DNA from: Lachnospiraceae bacterium AD3010
GTDB lineage: Bacteria; Bacillota; Clostridia; Lachnospirales; Lachnospiraceae
Direction of reading: 5' to 3'
DNA length: 64,000 nt
NCBI GenBank assembly: GCA_000622025.1
Contig: JHWU01000016.1
Span: 25,903-89,902, forward strand
Shown here: in pieces, positions 1 through 7,819 of the stretch
Numbering within the stretch: position 1 is the stretch's first letter
How the letters are laid out: each line of letters starts with the position of its first letter
Program-made: the position numbers and the translations under genes
Notes under the pieces: model-generated
Told to the model about the DNA's origin: nothing
The model's input: only the letters and a program-made list of their open reading frames with translations
Databases searched by the model: none

Positions 1-2
1 CT

Positions 3-242
3 TCAACCGGTTCCCTTCTGCACAGCGCGGTAAGGACAGTTAATTTCTACGGAGGTGAGGTTGTGGGCGTTGCCGCCATCTTCTCTCTTGCAACACAGGT
101 GGCGGATATTCCCATCCGTTCCCTTTACTCCTTGAGAGACCTCCCGGAGTACAAGAGCTTCGAACCGGATAAATGCCCCCTCTGTCAGTCCAATATCCCG
201 GTCGATGCCATATGTAACGGCTTTGGCTATTCACTGTTATAA
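3..242 (+). CDS. pyrE: orotate phosphoribosyltransferase, C-terminal part (5' end outside window)
   Basis: The open frame entering from the left edge encodes about 79 residues and stops at 240-242. It contains the segment GGEVVGVAAIFSLATQV, then a C-terminal CPLCQ...P-D-A tail ending NGFGYSLL. That Cys-Pro-Leu-Cys tail is typical of the long clostridial form of orotate phosphoribosyltransferase, which joins orotate to PRPP in pyrimidine synthesis. The 5' half and the PRPP-binding loop lie outside the window. It is the only rightward gene before 39.7 kb, so it probably belongs to a pyr operon to the left. A phosphoribosyltransferase of another substrate class is possible but less likely given the tail. 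Confidence 0.8.
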   Translation, partial: STGSLLHSAVRTVNFYGGEVVGVAAIFSLATQVADIPIRSLYSLRDLPEYKSFEPDKCPLCQSNIPVDAICNGFGYSLL

Positions 243-289
243 AAAACCCGATTAGGCTTTATCCACCACAGCCTTTGACAAAAATCAAT

Positions 290-314
290 CCCCCGGAGAG
301 CCGTTCTCCGGGGG
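290..314 (-). terminator. GC-rich hairpin between pyrE and the 377-1468 gene
   Basis: Ten-base arms CCCCCGGAGA and TCTCCGGGGG form a perfect stem around a 5-nt loop. Read leftward it is followed by ATTGATTTTTG, so it most likely ends the 377-1468 transcript. On the pyrE side there is no T-run, so it would work poorly in that direction. Confidence 0.6.
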
Positions 315-376
315 AATCTAACCTATCTTACTCTTTTGACCTGTGGTTTGAAAGAACCCTCTATCGTTCTTTCATT

Positions 377-1468
377 CTATCTTCCGTGTTTTTTTCTGGA
401 AACCACCTCTACGTTTTCAGGATCTTCCGGAGTTATGCATTCATTATGAGCATCGATCAATTCCTTGCCATCGTTTTCCTCTCTCACTTCATCTATTATT
501 GCTTTAGTATTATCTGCTGTAGCAAGAAGCTCATCCTCTACACGATTCAACAAAATCTCAATGTTCCTGGATGAACGGACTTTATACTTATCTTCCATAA
601 GGCTGATCAGTTCTTCTGCCTGTTCTGATGTTAAATATAAATGACCAATATATGTCATCAGCATAAAATCAGCTGCTTTCTTACTGGGCAGACCTTTCTG
701 CATTTCCATGTTATCTATCAGCATAGTAAGGTTTGAGAAGATCGTGTTTCCATATGAAGTAAAAGATATCTGCTGCAGTACTGAAAAAACATCCACATTC
801 TCTATGGATTCCGGTGGTTGATTGCTCATATATAGGTTGCTTAAATACTGATTGCAAGCATCTATTATCGGATTCTCAAGGCTTCCACGTTCTACCAGAT
901 ATATATTACCCTCGCACGGCTGCGCCATAACACAAACCGGAAAGAGTAGCATTCCTCTTTGAATGAATACCTTTACCTCCTCTTTTGGATCTCCTGCAAG
1001 TCTTGCCCCTGTCGGTTCTCCGAAAACCGGTACTATTTCTCTTTTTGCACCAGCAAAATGAAGCATCGTATTATTATCATGTGCTATGCCGTTTTTATTG
1101 TTTTCATGAAATGATACGATCACCTCATTGCCCTTTTCCCGACTGACCTTTATATACAGTGATATCCTGTAGGCGTTATCAAGTATACAGGTAATGTTTT
1201 CCTTGCCCTTTTCCTGGGACGGAAAATGACTTATCATATATGGCTGTAAATTGGATAAGTATCCGGTGATGTATTCCTTTGGATCCAGACCACAGTATTC
1301 TATATACGAAAACAGATGCTTATTGTAAGGATTATCTCTGTATATAGCTTCATCCAGTACCACATGCTCTGCACGCGCCACATTCCTTATCTGTCTACAA
1401 TAATCTACCGCATCCAGATTTACTCCATTCTCTTTCGCCTGTTTTTTAGTGATCATATGATGTTCCAT
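377..1468 (-). CDS. conserved-looking hypothetical protein (363 aa), function not recognised
   Basis: The frame encodes 363 residues. It starts at an ATG with GGAG seven to eight bases upstream; a second Met lies four codons in. I see no signal peptide, membrane segment or catalytic motif I can name. The N-terminal 100 residues are mixed alpha/beta with several Tyr; the middle (about 130-200) is beta-rich; the C-terminal third is charged and probably helical (EEL, EVREEN repeats), ending in a basic KKHGR. The 5' leader begins inside a CRISPR repeat (1491-1526), so its transcript may overlap a crRNA-like RNA. No cas domain is visible, so co-function with the CRISPR remnant is not established; it may simply have replaced deleted DNA. 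It is unlike the DUF5688 protein further along. Confidence 0.7.
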   Translation of the reverse strand: MEHHMITKKQAKENGVNLDAVDYCRQIRNVARAEHVVLDEAIYRDNPYNKHLFSYIEYCGLDPKEYITGYLSNLQPYMISHFPSQEKGKENITCILDNAYRISLYIKVSREKGNEVIVSFHENNKNGIAHDNNTMLHFAGAKREIVPVFGEPTGARLAGDPKEEVKVFIQRGMLLFPVCVMAQPCEGNIYLVERGSLENPIIDACNQYLSNLYMSNQPPESIENVDVFSVLQQISFTSYGNTIFSNLTMLIDNMEMQKGLPSKKAADFMLMTYIGHLYLTSEQAEELISLMEDKYKVRSSRNIEILLNRVEDELLATADNTKAIIDEVREENDGKELIDAHNECITPEDPENVEVVSRKKHGR

Positions 1469-1490
1469 AATATCTCCGACACTGCTGCGA

Positions 1491-1591
1491 ATATAAGACC
1501 CCTATGAATTTACACTACTCTCAAACGCGCTCTTTCCGTGTCCTGTTCGCGGCTAGTTTAAGACCCCTATGAATTTACACTGCGAGTTCAA
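1491..1591 (-). CRISPR. single-spacer type II CRISPR remnant
   Basis: A 23-base stretch beginning TAAGACCCCTATG at 1494-1516 recurs exactly at 1559-1581. In crRNA orientation (minus strand) the left copy reads 5' GTTTGAGAGTAGTGTAA ... GGGGTCTTA over 1526-1491. It is a 36-nt repeat with the usual GTTT start and only its last three bases altered. Between the copies is a 29-nt unique stretch (1527-1555), a normal type II spacer length. The right copy (1556-1591) diverges in its last ten bases because it doubles as the tracrRNA anti-repeat on the other strand. There are no further repeats and no cas genes within the window, so this is a one-spacer relic or a deliberate mini-locus. Confidence 0.8.
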
Positions 1592-1668
1592 ATAAAAGTA
1601 TACTCAAACCGTCAGTTTATCTGACCACACAGTGAGTGTGACAACAGGCTTCTTTTGAAGCCTTTTTT
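1556..1668 (+). ncRNA. tracrRNA of a type II CRISPR-Cas9 system
   Basis: Positions 1556-1593 are an anti-repeat to the repeat at 1491-1526. TCAAAT (1588-1593) pairs with repeat bases GTTTGA. GAGT (1584-1587) faces the repeat's GA as a 4/2 bulge. GC plus TTACACT (1575-1583) and the preceding bases resume a long duplex. This six-pair stem with a 2/4 bulge is the layout known from the Streptococcus pyogenes crRNA:tracrRNA duplex. Downstream come hairpins GTCAG/CTGAC (1611-1625) and CACAC/GTGTG (1626-1640), then a terminator AGGCTTC/GAAGCCT (1646-1663) with a T6 run. A promoter is not evident upstream in the GC-rich spacer. The gene appears structurally complete although no cas9 is nearby. Confidence 0.85.
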
Positions 1669-1788
1669 GTTTTTAATTATACCATCTATCTATGGATTAT
1701 ACTATTCGGATTATTTATCAGGAAATATGATGAATGCCGCTACTGAATAACCTGGTTCTAATTCTCTACCAGATAAAAAACATAGATT

Positions 1789-1823
1789 AAAACCGCCTGT
1801 ATTGTCAGAATACAAGCGGTTTT
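1789..1823 (-). terminator. terminator after gdhA
   Basis: Fifteen-base arms (1789-1803 and 1809-1823) fold into a stem with one wobble pair. It sits 31 bases beyond the gdhA stop and ends in TTTT when read leftward. TTTT also flanks it the other way, so it may work in both directions and insulate the CRISPR remnant from gdhA. Between 1669 and 1788 I see nothing beyond AT-rich sequence. Confidence 0.75.
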
Positions 1824-1853
1824 CAGCATTTTCAGAAATTCATTTTTATATTA

Positions 1854-3206
<1,353 letters not shown>

Positions 3207-3219
3207 TTAAAAATAAAAA

Positions 3220-3262
3220 GCGCCCAAAGCAATGCAGAGCTTCCCTGCATCCTATAGGCGCC
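3220..3262 (-). promoter_or_regulatory. gdhA leader hairpin (candidate attenuator)
   Basis: Arms GCGCC (3220-3224) and GGCGC (3257-3261) enclose an inner stem ATGCAG/CTGCAT (3232-3237, 3245-3250). Read leftward the structure runs into TTTTTATTTTT, then the gdhA ribosome site. It lies between the gdhA promoter and the gene, with no room for another promoter after it, so any gdhA transcript must read through it. The 5' end of this RNA resembles that of the glnA leader. Confidence 0.65.
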
Positions 3263-3274
3263 TTTGCCTCAAAA

Positions 3275-3303
3275 ATAATAAAACACAAGTCCGGAATTGT
3301 CAA
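3275..3303 (-). promoter_or_regulatory. gdhA promoter
   Basis: Minus strand TTGACA (3298-3303), exactly 17 bases, then TATTAT (3275-3280): a near-consensus sigma-A promoter. The predicted start at about 3267-3270 puts the leader hairpin at the very 5' end of the RNA. The -35 box is six bases from the stop codon of the upstream gene. Confidence 0.8.
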
Positions 3304-3309
3304 TTACCA

Positions 3310-4557
3310 TCAATTCTTAGTACAATAATCACTCTTTATGTATGCCGCCTGGCCGTTGTAGTTTATCTTGTACCACCCGTCGGTCTCTCCTGTGAGCTCA
3401 TACTTATCACCCTTATAGGCACTGCCAAGCTTGCTGGAGTCCGTACTTGCCCCGCTTCTTATGGTAACGGCTTCATTAACGGTGATCTTTCCGCTGGCTG
3501 CGGTCTCAGCCGCAGGTGCCGGAGCTGCATTCTCAGCCTCAGCCTGATTCTCCTCCGCATTCTGAACCTCTCCGCCAACAACGGTATCGCCTTCTGCAGT
3601 GGTCAGGAACTCGGATTTGATATAAGCCTCGCCGTCCTTATACTTGATCTTACTCCACTCACCGTCCTCGCTTACCCGTACAAAGGTATCTCCCGCAGCC
3701 GCCTGTCCGATGACATTATCCTCTTCCGTTGTAGCTCCGGAACGGATACGAACGGCATCTGTGGTCTTTACGCGTACCTCGGCTCCGTTATCAGTGGCAT
3801 TTTCTTCCGCCACCTCTTCTGCGGTACCGCCGTTGTCACGTACCTTTGCCGCAGCAGATTCCGACTTGGTCTGGAGCGAATCCATAAATGCCGCAAGCGT
3901 GGGATCGGATTCGGTATTTGTGGCATAAAGCTTGTCAACCTCTGCCAGCAGGTTCTGAACATCACTCTGGTTTGCAACCTCCGTGATATAATCCTTCATA
4001 TTCTGGGGAAGGGAACCTATATCCTTCAGGTAATATGAGCCGTCGGCATTGGTGCAGAGATAGAAGGTTGAAAGCCCGGGTGCAAGTGAATCTATGTTCT
4101 TGTATTTGATCTCATAGTAAACAAATACTATGTAGGAATTATCCTCGGGGCCCGGCTTCGTGTAGCAGGACATATTCTCATAGTCCTCGGTATATCCCGC
4201 CTTCACCTGGATCTTTGCCTTATCCTCTTCATCCAGTGTATTGCCCATTTCTGCCATCTTGTCGGTATTACCCTCGGCAACAGCGTCATAGTACTCATTA
4301 AAGAAGGAATTGATATCCTCATAGGCATTCTGTTCGAGCTTTGCTCCCTCAGGAACGGGAATGGGCTCTGTTCCATTGGAATCCGTATTCTCAACACTCT
4401 CAACTGTGGCAGCATCAGCCTTTTTGTCAGAAGCCTTCCTGTGGATACTGAAAACAACCAGTACTATCACCAGCACAACAAAAAGCACGCCTACAGCGAA
4501 ATACTGGTAATGGTCAATGATAAATTCCTTTATATCTTCTGCCCCGTTTTTTTTCAT
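3310..4557 (-). CDS. membrane-anchored protein with two C-terminal bacterial SH3 domains
   Basis: 415 residues. After a short cytoplasmic start (MKKNGAEDIKEFIIDHYQ), one hydrophobic segment at about residues 19-37 (FAVGVLFVVLVIVLVVF) anchors the protein, with the rest outside. Residues about 80-210 form a charged domain I do not recognise. Two SH3b-like repeats follow (VRIRSGATTEEDNVIGQ at about 270 and VTIRSGASTDSSKLG at about 365), separated by an Ala/Glu-rich linker (AEENQAEAENAAPAPAAETAA). Each repeat ends in a YIKSEF or YIKSDY strand. SH3b domains usually bind peptidoglycan, so an envelope role is inferred. It lacks an amidase or peptidase domain. It lies alone between tRNA-Arg and gdhA. 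Confidence 0.85.
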   Translation of the reverse strand: MKKNGAEDIKEFIIDHYQYFAVGVLFVVLVIVLVVFSIHRKASDKKADAATVESVENTDSNGTEPIPVPEGAKLEQNAYEDINSFFNEYYDAVAEGNTDKMAEMGNTLDEEDKAKIQVKAGYTEDYENMSCYTKPGPEDNSYIVFVYYEIKYKNIDSLAPGLSTFYLCTNADGSYYLKDIGSLPQNMKDYITEVANQSDVQNLLAEVDKLYATNTESDPTLAAFMDSLQTKSESAAAKVRDNGGTAEEVAEENATDNGAEVRVKTTDAVRIRSGATTEEDNVIGQAAAGDTFVRVSEDGEWSKIKYKDGEAYIKSEFLTTAEGDTVVGGEVQNAEENQAEAENAAPAPAAETAASGKITVNEAVTIRSGASTDSSKLGSAYKGDKYELTGETDGWYKINYNGQAAYIKSDYCTKN

Positions 4558-4701
4558 TTTTTGTTTATACCGTCCTTTCCGTCAGTCGTTATCCCACTAC
4601 CGGATGCGGGAAATGTCGACCCTCTGGCTTTAAGTGTTATGTTAACCACTGTATCTGTCCGCAGACCGGATGATCTCCGTAAACATATTCTTTAGCGTAA
4701 A

Positions 4702-4775
4702 TGCGTTTGGAGGGATTCGAACCCTTGACACCAGGCGTCGGAGGCCTGTGCTCTATCCAGCTGAGCTACAAACGC
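4702..4775 (-). tRNA. tRNA-Arg (anticodon CCG)
   Basis: The 74-nt minus-strand sequence folds as a cloverleaf: acceptor arms GCGTTTG/CAAACGC, D stem GCTC/GAGC, anticodon stem CAGGC/GCCTG around loop CTCCGAC (anticodon CCG, reading CGG), and a T arm with GGTTCGAATCC. Discriminator base A; CCA is not encoded. The outermost T-stem pair is an A.C mismatch. Confidence 0.93.
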
Positions 4776-4809
4776 AAAAGTTCTCTGAAAAAATTCTGAC
4801 GTATCAAAA

Positions 4810-4838
4810 ATAATACCACAGCTTTAAATCATAATCAA
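4810..4838 (-). promoter_or_regulatory. tRNA-Arg promoter
   Basis: Minus strand TTGATT (4833-4838), 17 bases, TATTAT (4810-4815), about 30 bases before the tRNA 5' end. Confidence 0.7.
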
Positions 4839-4843
4839 ACATA

Positions 4844-4927
4844 ATCTTCAGACAGTATTTTTACCGTCTGATCTTATAGAAATGACGGTGACAGCGTATA
4901 TCGCAGCGCTGCTTACTGTCTGAAGAT
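4844..4927 (-). repeat. 84-bp nested inverted repeat
   Basis: Fourteen-base perfect arms ATCTTCAGACAGTA (4844-4857) and TACTGTCTGAAGAT (4914-4927) enclose a second pair, ACCGTC (4863-4868) and GACGGT (4884-4889), and a palindrome GCAGCGCTGC at 4903-4912. It lies between the end of the DUF5688 gene and the -35 box of tRNA-Arg. There is no T-run, so it is not a typical terminator. Confidence 0.7.
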
Positions 4928-4955
4928 CATAATTGTTATGGGAAAAATCTAAAAT

Positions 4956-5909
4956 TCAGGAACAGATATCCAATGTGCCGTTTTTATAGAGATAGATATT
5001 ATCAGAAAGGAAATCCTCGGCATCCACTGAGGATTCATTTACGCTCTTCACAAGCTCGGACAGCTCTCTTTTTCCTATTTCCCCGTTATCCGGGACTATG
5101 ATGAATTCATGGACCGAGGATGGAAGAAGATAGAGATCCCTATTCATCATTTCATGGACATCCTTCAGAAGATCGGGATAGAGTATGATGGAATCACCGA
5201 AATACCTGTCGCTGTTTGTGAGAACATACATCTTCATTCTGTTATCTCCGAATATGTCTTCTCCGGGATCCGCGTATTCTCCTATGTCCACAAGCTCAGC
5301 TATCATCTCTCCCAGCTCCCTTATTACCGGCTTTTTTATCCTGGGCGTATTCTTTTGCGCCAGGAGATAAAGCTCCTCCTCCCGGACTCCCCATTTATTC
5401 ATAAGGTCGTTTCTAACGGTCACATTACCTGCAGTTGCAAAAACATCATCAATGTACACGGTGTATGTGACGGCCAGATCAAGAAAGCGTCTGTGGGGGA
5501 TTTCTTTAAGAAGACTTTCATTCTTTTCCGCATTGATAAGCCTGAAGATGAGCTTATCCCTCACCCTGTCAAAGTCCGTCAGATAGCACATATTTACGCC
5601 GCTCACAGCCTTTTCGCTGGCATAGATCCTTAGTATCTCGTTAACGCTTTCCTTGATATTCATTTTCCCCTTTCTGTACTCCTCGAAGAGCTTTTCAAGG
5701 TAGATCGTGGGAAAGACCGTTTCTCCCGGTCCTGTGATGGAAATCCCTGACAGGGTCACCCCGTTATTTTTCCCCACATCCCTTTTTTCGATAATGAATT
5801 CATTGCCGCAAACCTCCAGAAGATCCTGAATGATCTCCTCCCTGAAACCCTCAAAATCCAAAACAAAATATTCCGGGTTCCTTTCCCTGATCATTAGCTG
5901 CATATCCAT
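4956..5909 (-). CDS. DUF5688 family protein
   Basis: About 317 residues from the ATG at 5909, chosen because AAAGGAG lies seven bases upstream; the frame opens seven codons earlier without a good ribosome site. The sequence follows the DUF5688 pattern I know from Lachnospiraceae: an N-terminal part with KNNGVTLSGISI and PTIYLEKLFEEYRKG, a middle containing RLINAEKNESLLKEIPH and RFLDLAVTYTVYI, and a C-terminal half with MYVLTNSDRYFGDSIILYP and LLPSSVHEFIIVPDN. No signal peptide, membrane segment or known catalytic motif is visible, so it is probably cytoplasmic. The function of the family is unknown to me. It stands alone between efp and tRNA-Arg. Confidence 0.85.
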   Translation of the reverse strand: MDMQLMIRERNPEYFVLDFEGFREEIIQDLLEVCGNEFIIEKRDVGKNNGVTLSGISITGPGETVFPTIYLEKLFEEYRKGKMNIKESVNEILRIYASEKAVSGVNMCYLTDFDRVRDKLIFRLINAEKNESLLKEIPHRRFLDLAVTYTVYIDDVFATAGNVTVRNDLMNKWGVREEELYLLAQKNTPRIKKPVIRELGEMIAELVDIGEYADPGEDIFGDNRMKMYVLTNSDRYFGDSIILYPDLLKDVHEMMNRDLYLLPSSVHEFIIVPDNGEIGKRELSELVKSVNESSVDAEDFLSDNIYLYKNGTLDICS

Positions 5910-6096
5910 AGTCTGCTCCTTTCCCGGCATCTGCCGAATATATATTTATTTAATGGATACCTGATTGAAAAATGGCGGAAAACGCCAAAGGATCTGCCTC
6001 ACGGCAGAAAAGAACTATTGCAAAGCAAATACTCTGCTGTTGATCTAAATGATAGTTTATATGGTGAAAAAGTCTGAAGGATCAGAAATCTCCGCC

Positions 6097-6120
6097 ATGC
6101 GGGTAAGGAAATACCCGCAT
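6097..6120. repeat. perfect 9-bp inverted repeat upstream of the DUF5688 gene
   Basis: ATGCGGGTA (6097-6105) and TACCCGCAT (6112-6120) around a six-base loop. It lies in the 273-base gap between efp and the DUF5688 gene. It could be the efp terminator, but no T-run follows on the minus strand. A protein-binding site is equally possible. Confidence 0.5.
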
Positions 6121-6182
6121 AACGGAAAAAAGCAAATTCAGATCAGCTGAAAAAAGACGGGAAAAAACCGGGCATCAAAGGC

Positions 6183-6740
6183 TCAGGCTCTTGATGAATA
6201 CTCTCCGGTCCTTGTATCTATCTTTATCCTGTCCCCCTGATTCACAAAGAGGGGAACCATAACCTGTGCTCCGGTCTCCACTATGGCGGGCTTTGTTGCA
6301 CCTGTTGCGGTGTCACCCTTGAAGCCGGGCTCTGTCTCGGTGATCTCAAGCTCTACGGAAATAGGAGGCTCGATGGCAAATACCGATCCGTTATAGGAAT
6401 TAACCTTGCAAACCTCGTTTTCCTTAACAAACTTCATAGCATCCCCTGCGATATCCTTGCCTATGGAGATCTGCTCATAAGACTCGGGATCCATAAAGTT
6501 ATAGAGATCTCCGTCTGCATACAGATACTGCATATCCTTTCTGTCAATACGTGCAGTGGGGAATTTTTCCGTAGGACGGAAGGTCTTCTCAACCACTCCG
6601 CCGTTTATTATGTCCTTTATCTTGGTACGGACAAATGCCGCGCCCTTACCGGGCTTAACATGCTGAAACTCGATTATCTGATATACGGTTCCCTCGATCT
6701 CCAATGTAAGACCGTTCCTGAAATCACCTGCTGATACCAT
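6183..6740 (-). CDS. efp: translation elongation factor P
   Basis: 185 residues from the ATG at 6740, which has AGGAGG at a good distance; an 18-codon upstream extension of the frame lacks a ribosome site. EF-P binds between the P and E sites of the ribosome and relieves stalling at polyproline. The conserved N-terminal domain is seen as [15 protein letters not shown] and the modification loop as [10 protein letters not shown]. The C-terminal OB domains end with [17 protein letters not shown], the EF-P signature. It follows aroQ with a gap of 114 bases holding its own promoter. The EF-P/aro neighbourhood is common in Firmicutes. Confidence 0.97.
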   Translation of the reverse strand: MVSAGDFRNGLTLEIEGTVYQIIEFQHVKPGKGAAFVRTKIKDIINGGVVEKTFRPTEKFPTARIDRKDMQYLYADGDLYNFMDPESYEQISIGKDIAGDAMKFVKENEVCKVNSYNGSVFAIEPPISVELEITETEPGFKGDTATGATKPAIVETGAQVMVPLFVNQGDRIKIDTRTGEYSSRA

Positions 6741-6808
6741 TAAAAACCTCCTGAAAAAAGAAATGTGCATTATCCGTCCGAAAACGCCGGACATATACAG
6801 CAGAAAAT

Positions 6809-6837
6809 ATAATAACCTAAAAGCGGAAATTATTCAA
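6809..6837 (-). promoter_or_regulatory. efp promoter
   Basis: Minus strand TTGAAT (6832-6837), 17 bases, TATTAT (6809-6814), about 70 bases before the efp ATG. The -35 box lies just beyond the aroQ stop. Confidence 0.65.
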
Positions 6838-6854
6838 CAATTTTTTCAAAGCCA

Positions 6855-7289
6855 TTATTTATACCCGATCAGGAAGTCCAGAGCGTGGATATAGCCCTTT
6901 AATCCCTCACCTATAATGGTCTTGTCACATACCGGTGAGATGACCGATATCCTTCGGAAGTCTTCCCTGGCTCCGATGTCTGAAATATGCACCTCCACCT
7001 TCGGGAAGGTGTGATAGGAATCCAGCGCATCCCGTATGGCATAGCTGTAGTGAGTGTATGCCCCGGGATTTATCACTATCCCGTCTGTTCCGTCGGAATA
7101 GGCTTCCTGAATTCTGTCTATTATTGCTCCCTCGTGGTTGGACTGGAAGCACTCCACGGATATTCCCATTTTCCCGGCATACTCATGGATCATCATCACA
7201 AGGCCTTCATAGCTCTCACTTCCGTAGATCTTCTTATCCCTTATCCCGAGAAAATTCAGATTCGGTCCGTTTATAACAAGTATCTTCAA
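6855..7289 (-). CDS. aroQ: 3-dehydroquinate dehydratase, type II
   Basis: 144 residues, the usual length. It removes water from 3-dehydroquinate in the shikimate pathway. The N-terminus KILVINGPNLNFLGIRDKKIYG carries the Arg and Tyr expected in the active-site lid. NPGAYTHYSYAIRDAL and EVHISDIGAREDFR hold the substrate-binding Asn and the catalytic His. The usual HISN-x-HARE motif reads HISD-IG-ARE here, an Asn-to-Asp and His-to-Gly change, which may alter kinetics but leaves the main residues. It overlaps aroK by four bases and is the last gene of the aroE-aroK-aroQ run. Confidence 0.95.
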   Translation of the reverse strand: MKILVINGPNLNFLGIRDKKIYGSESYEGLVMMIHEYAGKMGISVECFQSNHEGAIIDRIQEAYSDGTDGIVINPGAYTHYSYAIRDALDSYHTFPKVEVHISDIGAREDFRRISVISPVCDKTIIGEGLKGYIHALDFLIGYK

Positions 7290-7819
7290 TGCCTTTTTCT
7301 CCCTTTGTTATATATGCGCTTCAGTTCATTTATGACCTCGTAGATCTCCTTACCGTCAATATCCACAACACTGTCTGCTGCGTCAAGGTAAAGCTCCTCC
7401 CTTGCATCCATCAGGGAATCCACTTTTTCGTCAACATTTTCCCCTTTTAAAAGAGGGCGCTTCATAGACCTTTCCCTTAGTCTTTCCTTCAGAAGCCCGC
7501 GGGATGCCCTGATATATACAACTGTCCCGCACTCTTTTAAAAGCCTCCTGTTCTCCTCCCTTACCGGCATCCCGCCTCCAAGAGATACAACTCCGTCCTT
7601 ACATATGTCCGAGCCGCTTAGCTCTCTCAAAAATGAGGTCTCAAGCTCCCGGAAATACTCTTCGCCCTTTTCTTCAAAAATATCACTTATACTTCTTCCC
7701 TCTGCCTTTTCTATCTCCTTATCCGTGTCAGCAAAGGAAAGCAGAAACTCCTTTGAAAGGATACGGCCGTATGTGCTTTTCCCGCATCCCATAAAGCCCT
7801 CAAGTATTATCCTTCCCAT
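7286..7819 (-). CDS. aroK: shikimate kinase
   Basis: 177 residues. It phosphorylates shikimate at the 3-hydroxyl. The Walker A loop is at the start (GFMGCGKSTYGR). The shikimate-binding DTDKEIE follows at about residue 32. VSLGGGMPVREENRRLL matches the GGG substrate motif, and RPLLKGENVDEKV is the lid region. It overlaps aroQ by four bases and aroE by one, so translation of the three is probably coupled. Confidence 0.96.
   Translation of the reverse strand: MGRIILEGFMGCGKSTYGRILSKEFLLSFADTDKEIEKAEGRSISDIFEEKGEEYFRELETSFLRELSGSDICKDGVVSLGGGMPVREENRRLLKECGTVVYIRASRGLLKERLRERSMKRPLLKGENVDEKVDSLMDAREELYLDAADSVVDIDGKEIYEVINELKRIYNKGRKRH

Noticed and set aside
275..574. Rightward 99-codon frame after pyrE
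   Set aside because: It is antisense to the 3' end of the 377-1468 gene and begins before the hairpin at 290-314; no ribosome site.
377..1468. 363-residue protein as a Cas or anti-CRISPR protein
   Set aside because: No nuclease, RRM or other Cas motif is visible, and it is long for an anti-CRISPR; adjacency alone is not evidence.
1316..1507. Rightward 63-codon frame overlapping the CRISPR repeat
   Set aside because: It lies antisense to the 363-residue gene, lacks a good ribosome site and has no recognisable sequence.
1556..1591. Treating the right copy as an ordinary second CRISPR repeat only
   Set aside because: Its divergent bases are exactly those giving the Cas9-type bulge and lower stem, and hairpins plus a terminator follow; tracrRNA explains it better.
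1491..1668. Reading the locus as a tracr-L-type natural single guide RNA
   Set aside because: The upstream copy is in the same sense as the anti-repeat when read rightward, so it cannot fold back on it as in the long S. pyogenes tracrRNA.
3220..3262. gdhA leader hairpin as the plain terminator of the SH3 protein gene
   Set aside because: The gdhA promoter lies upstream of it and no promoter fits downstream, so the hairpin must be within the gdhA transcript; it could serve both genes.
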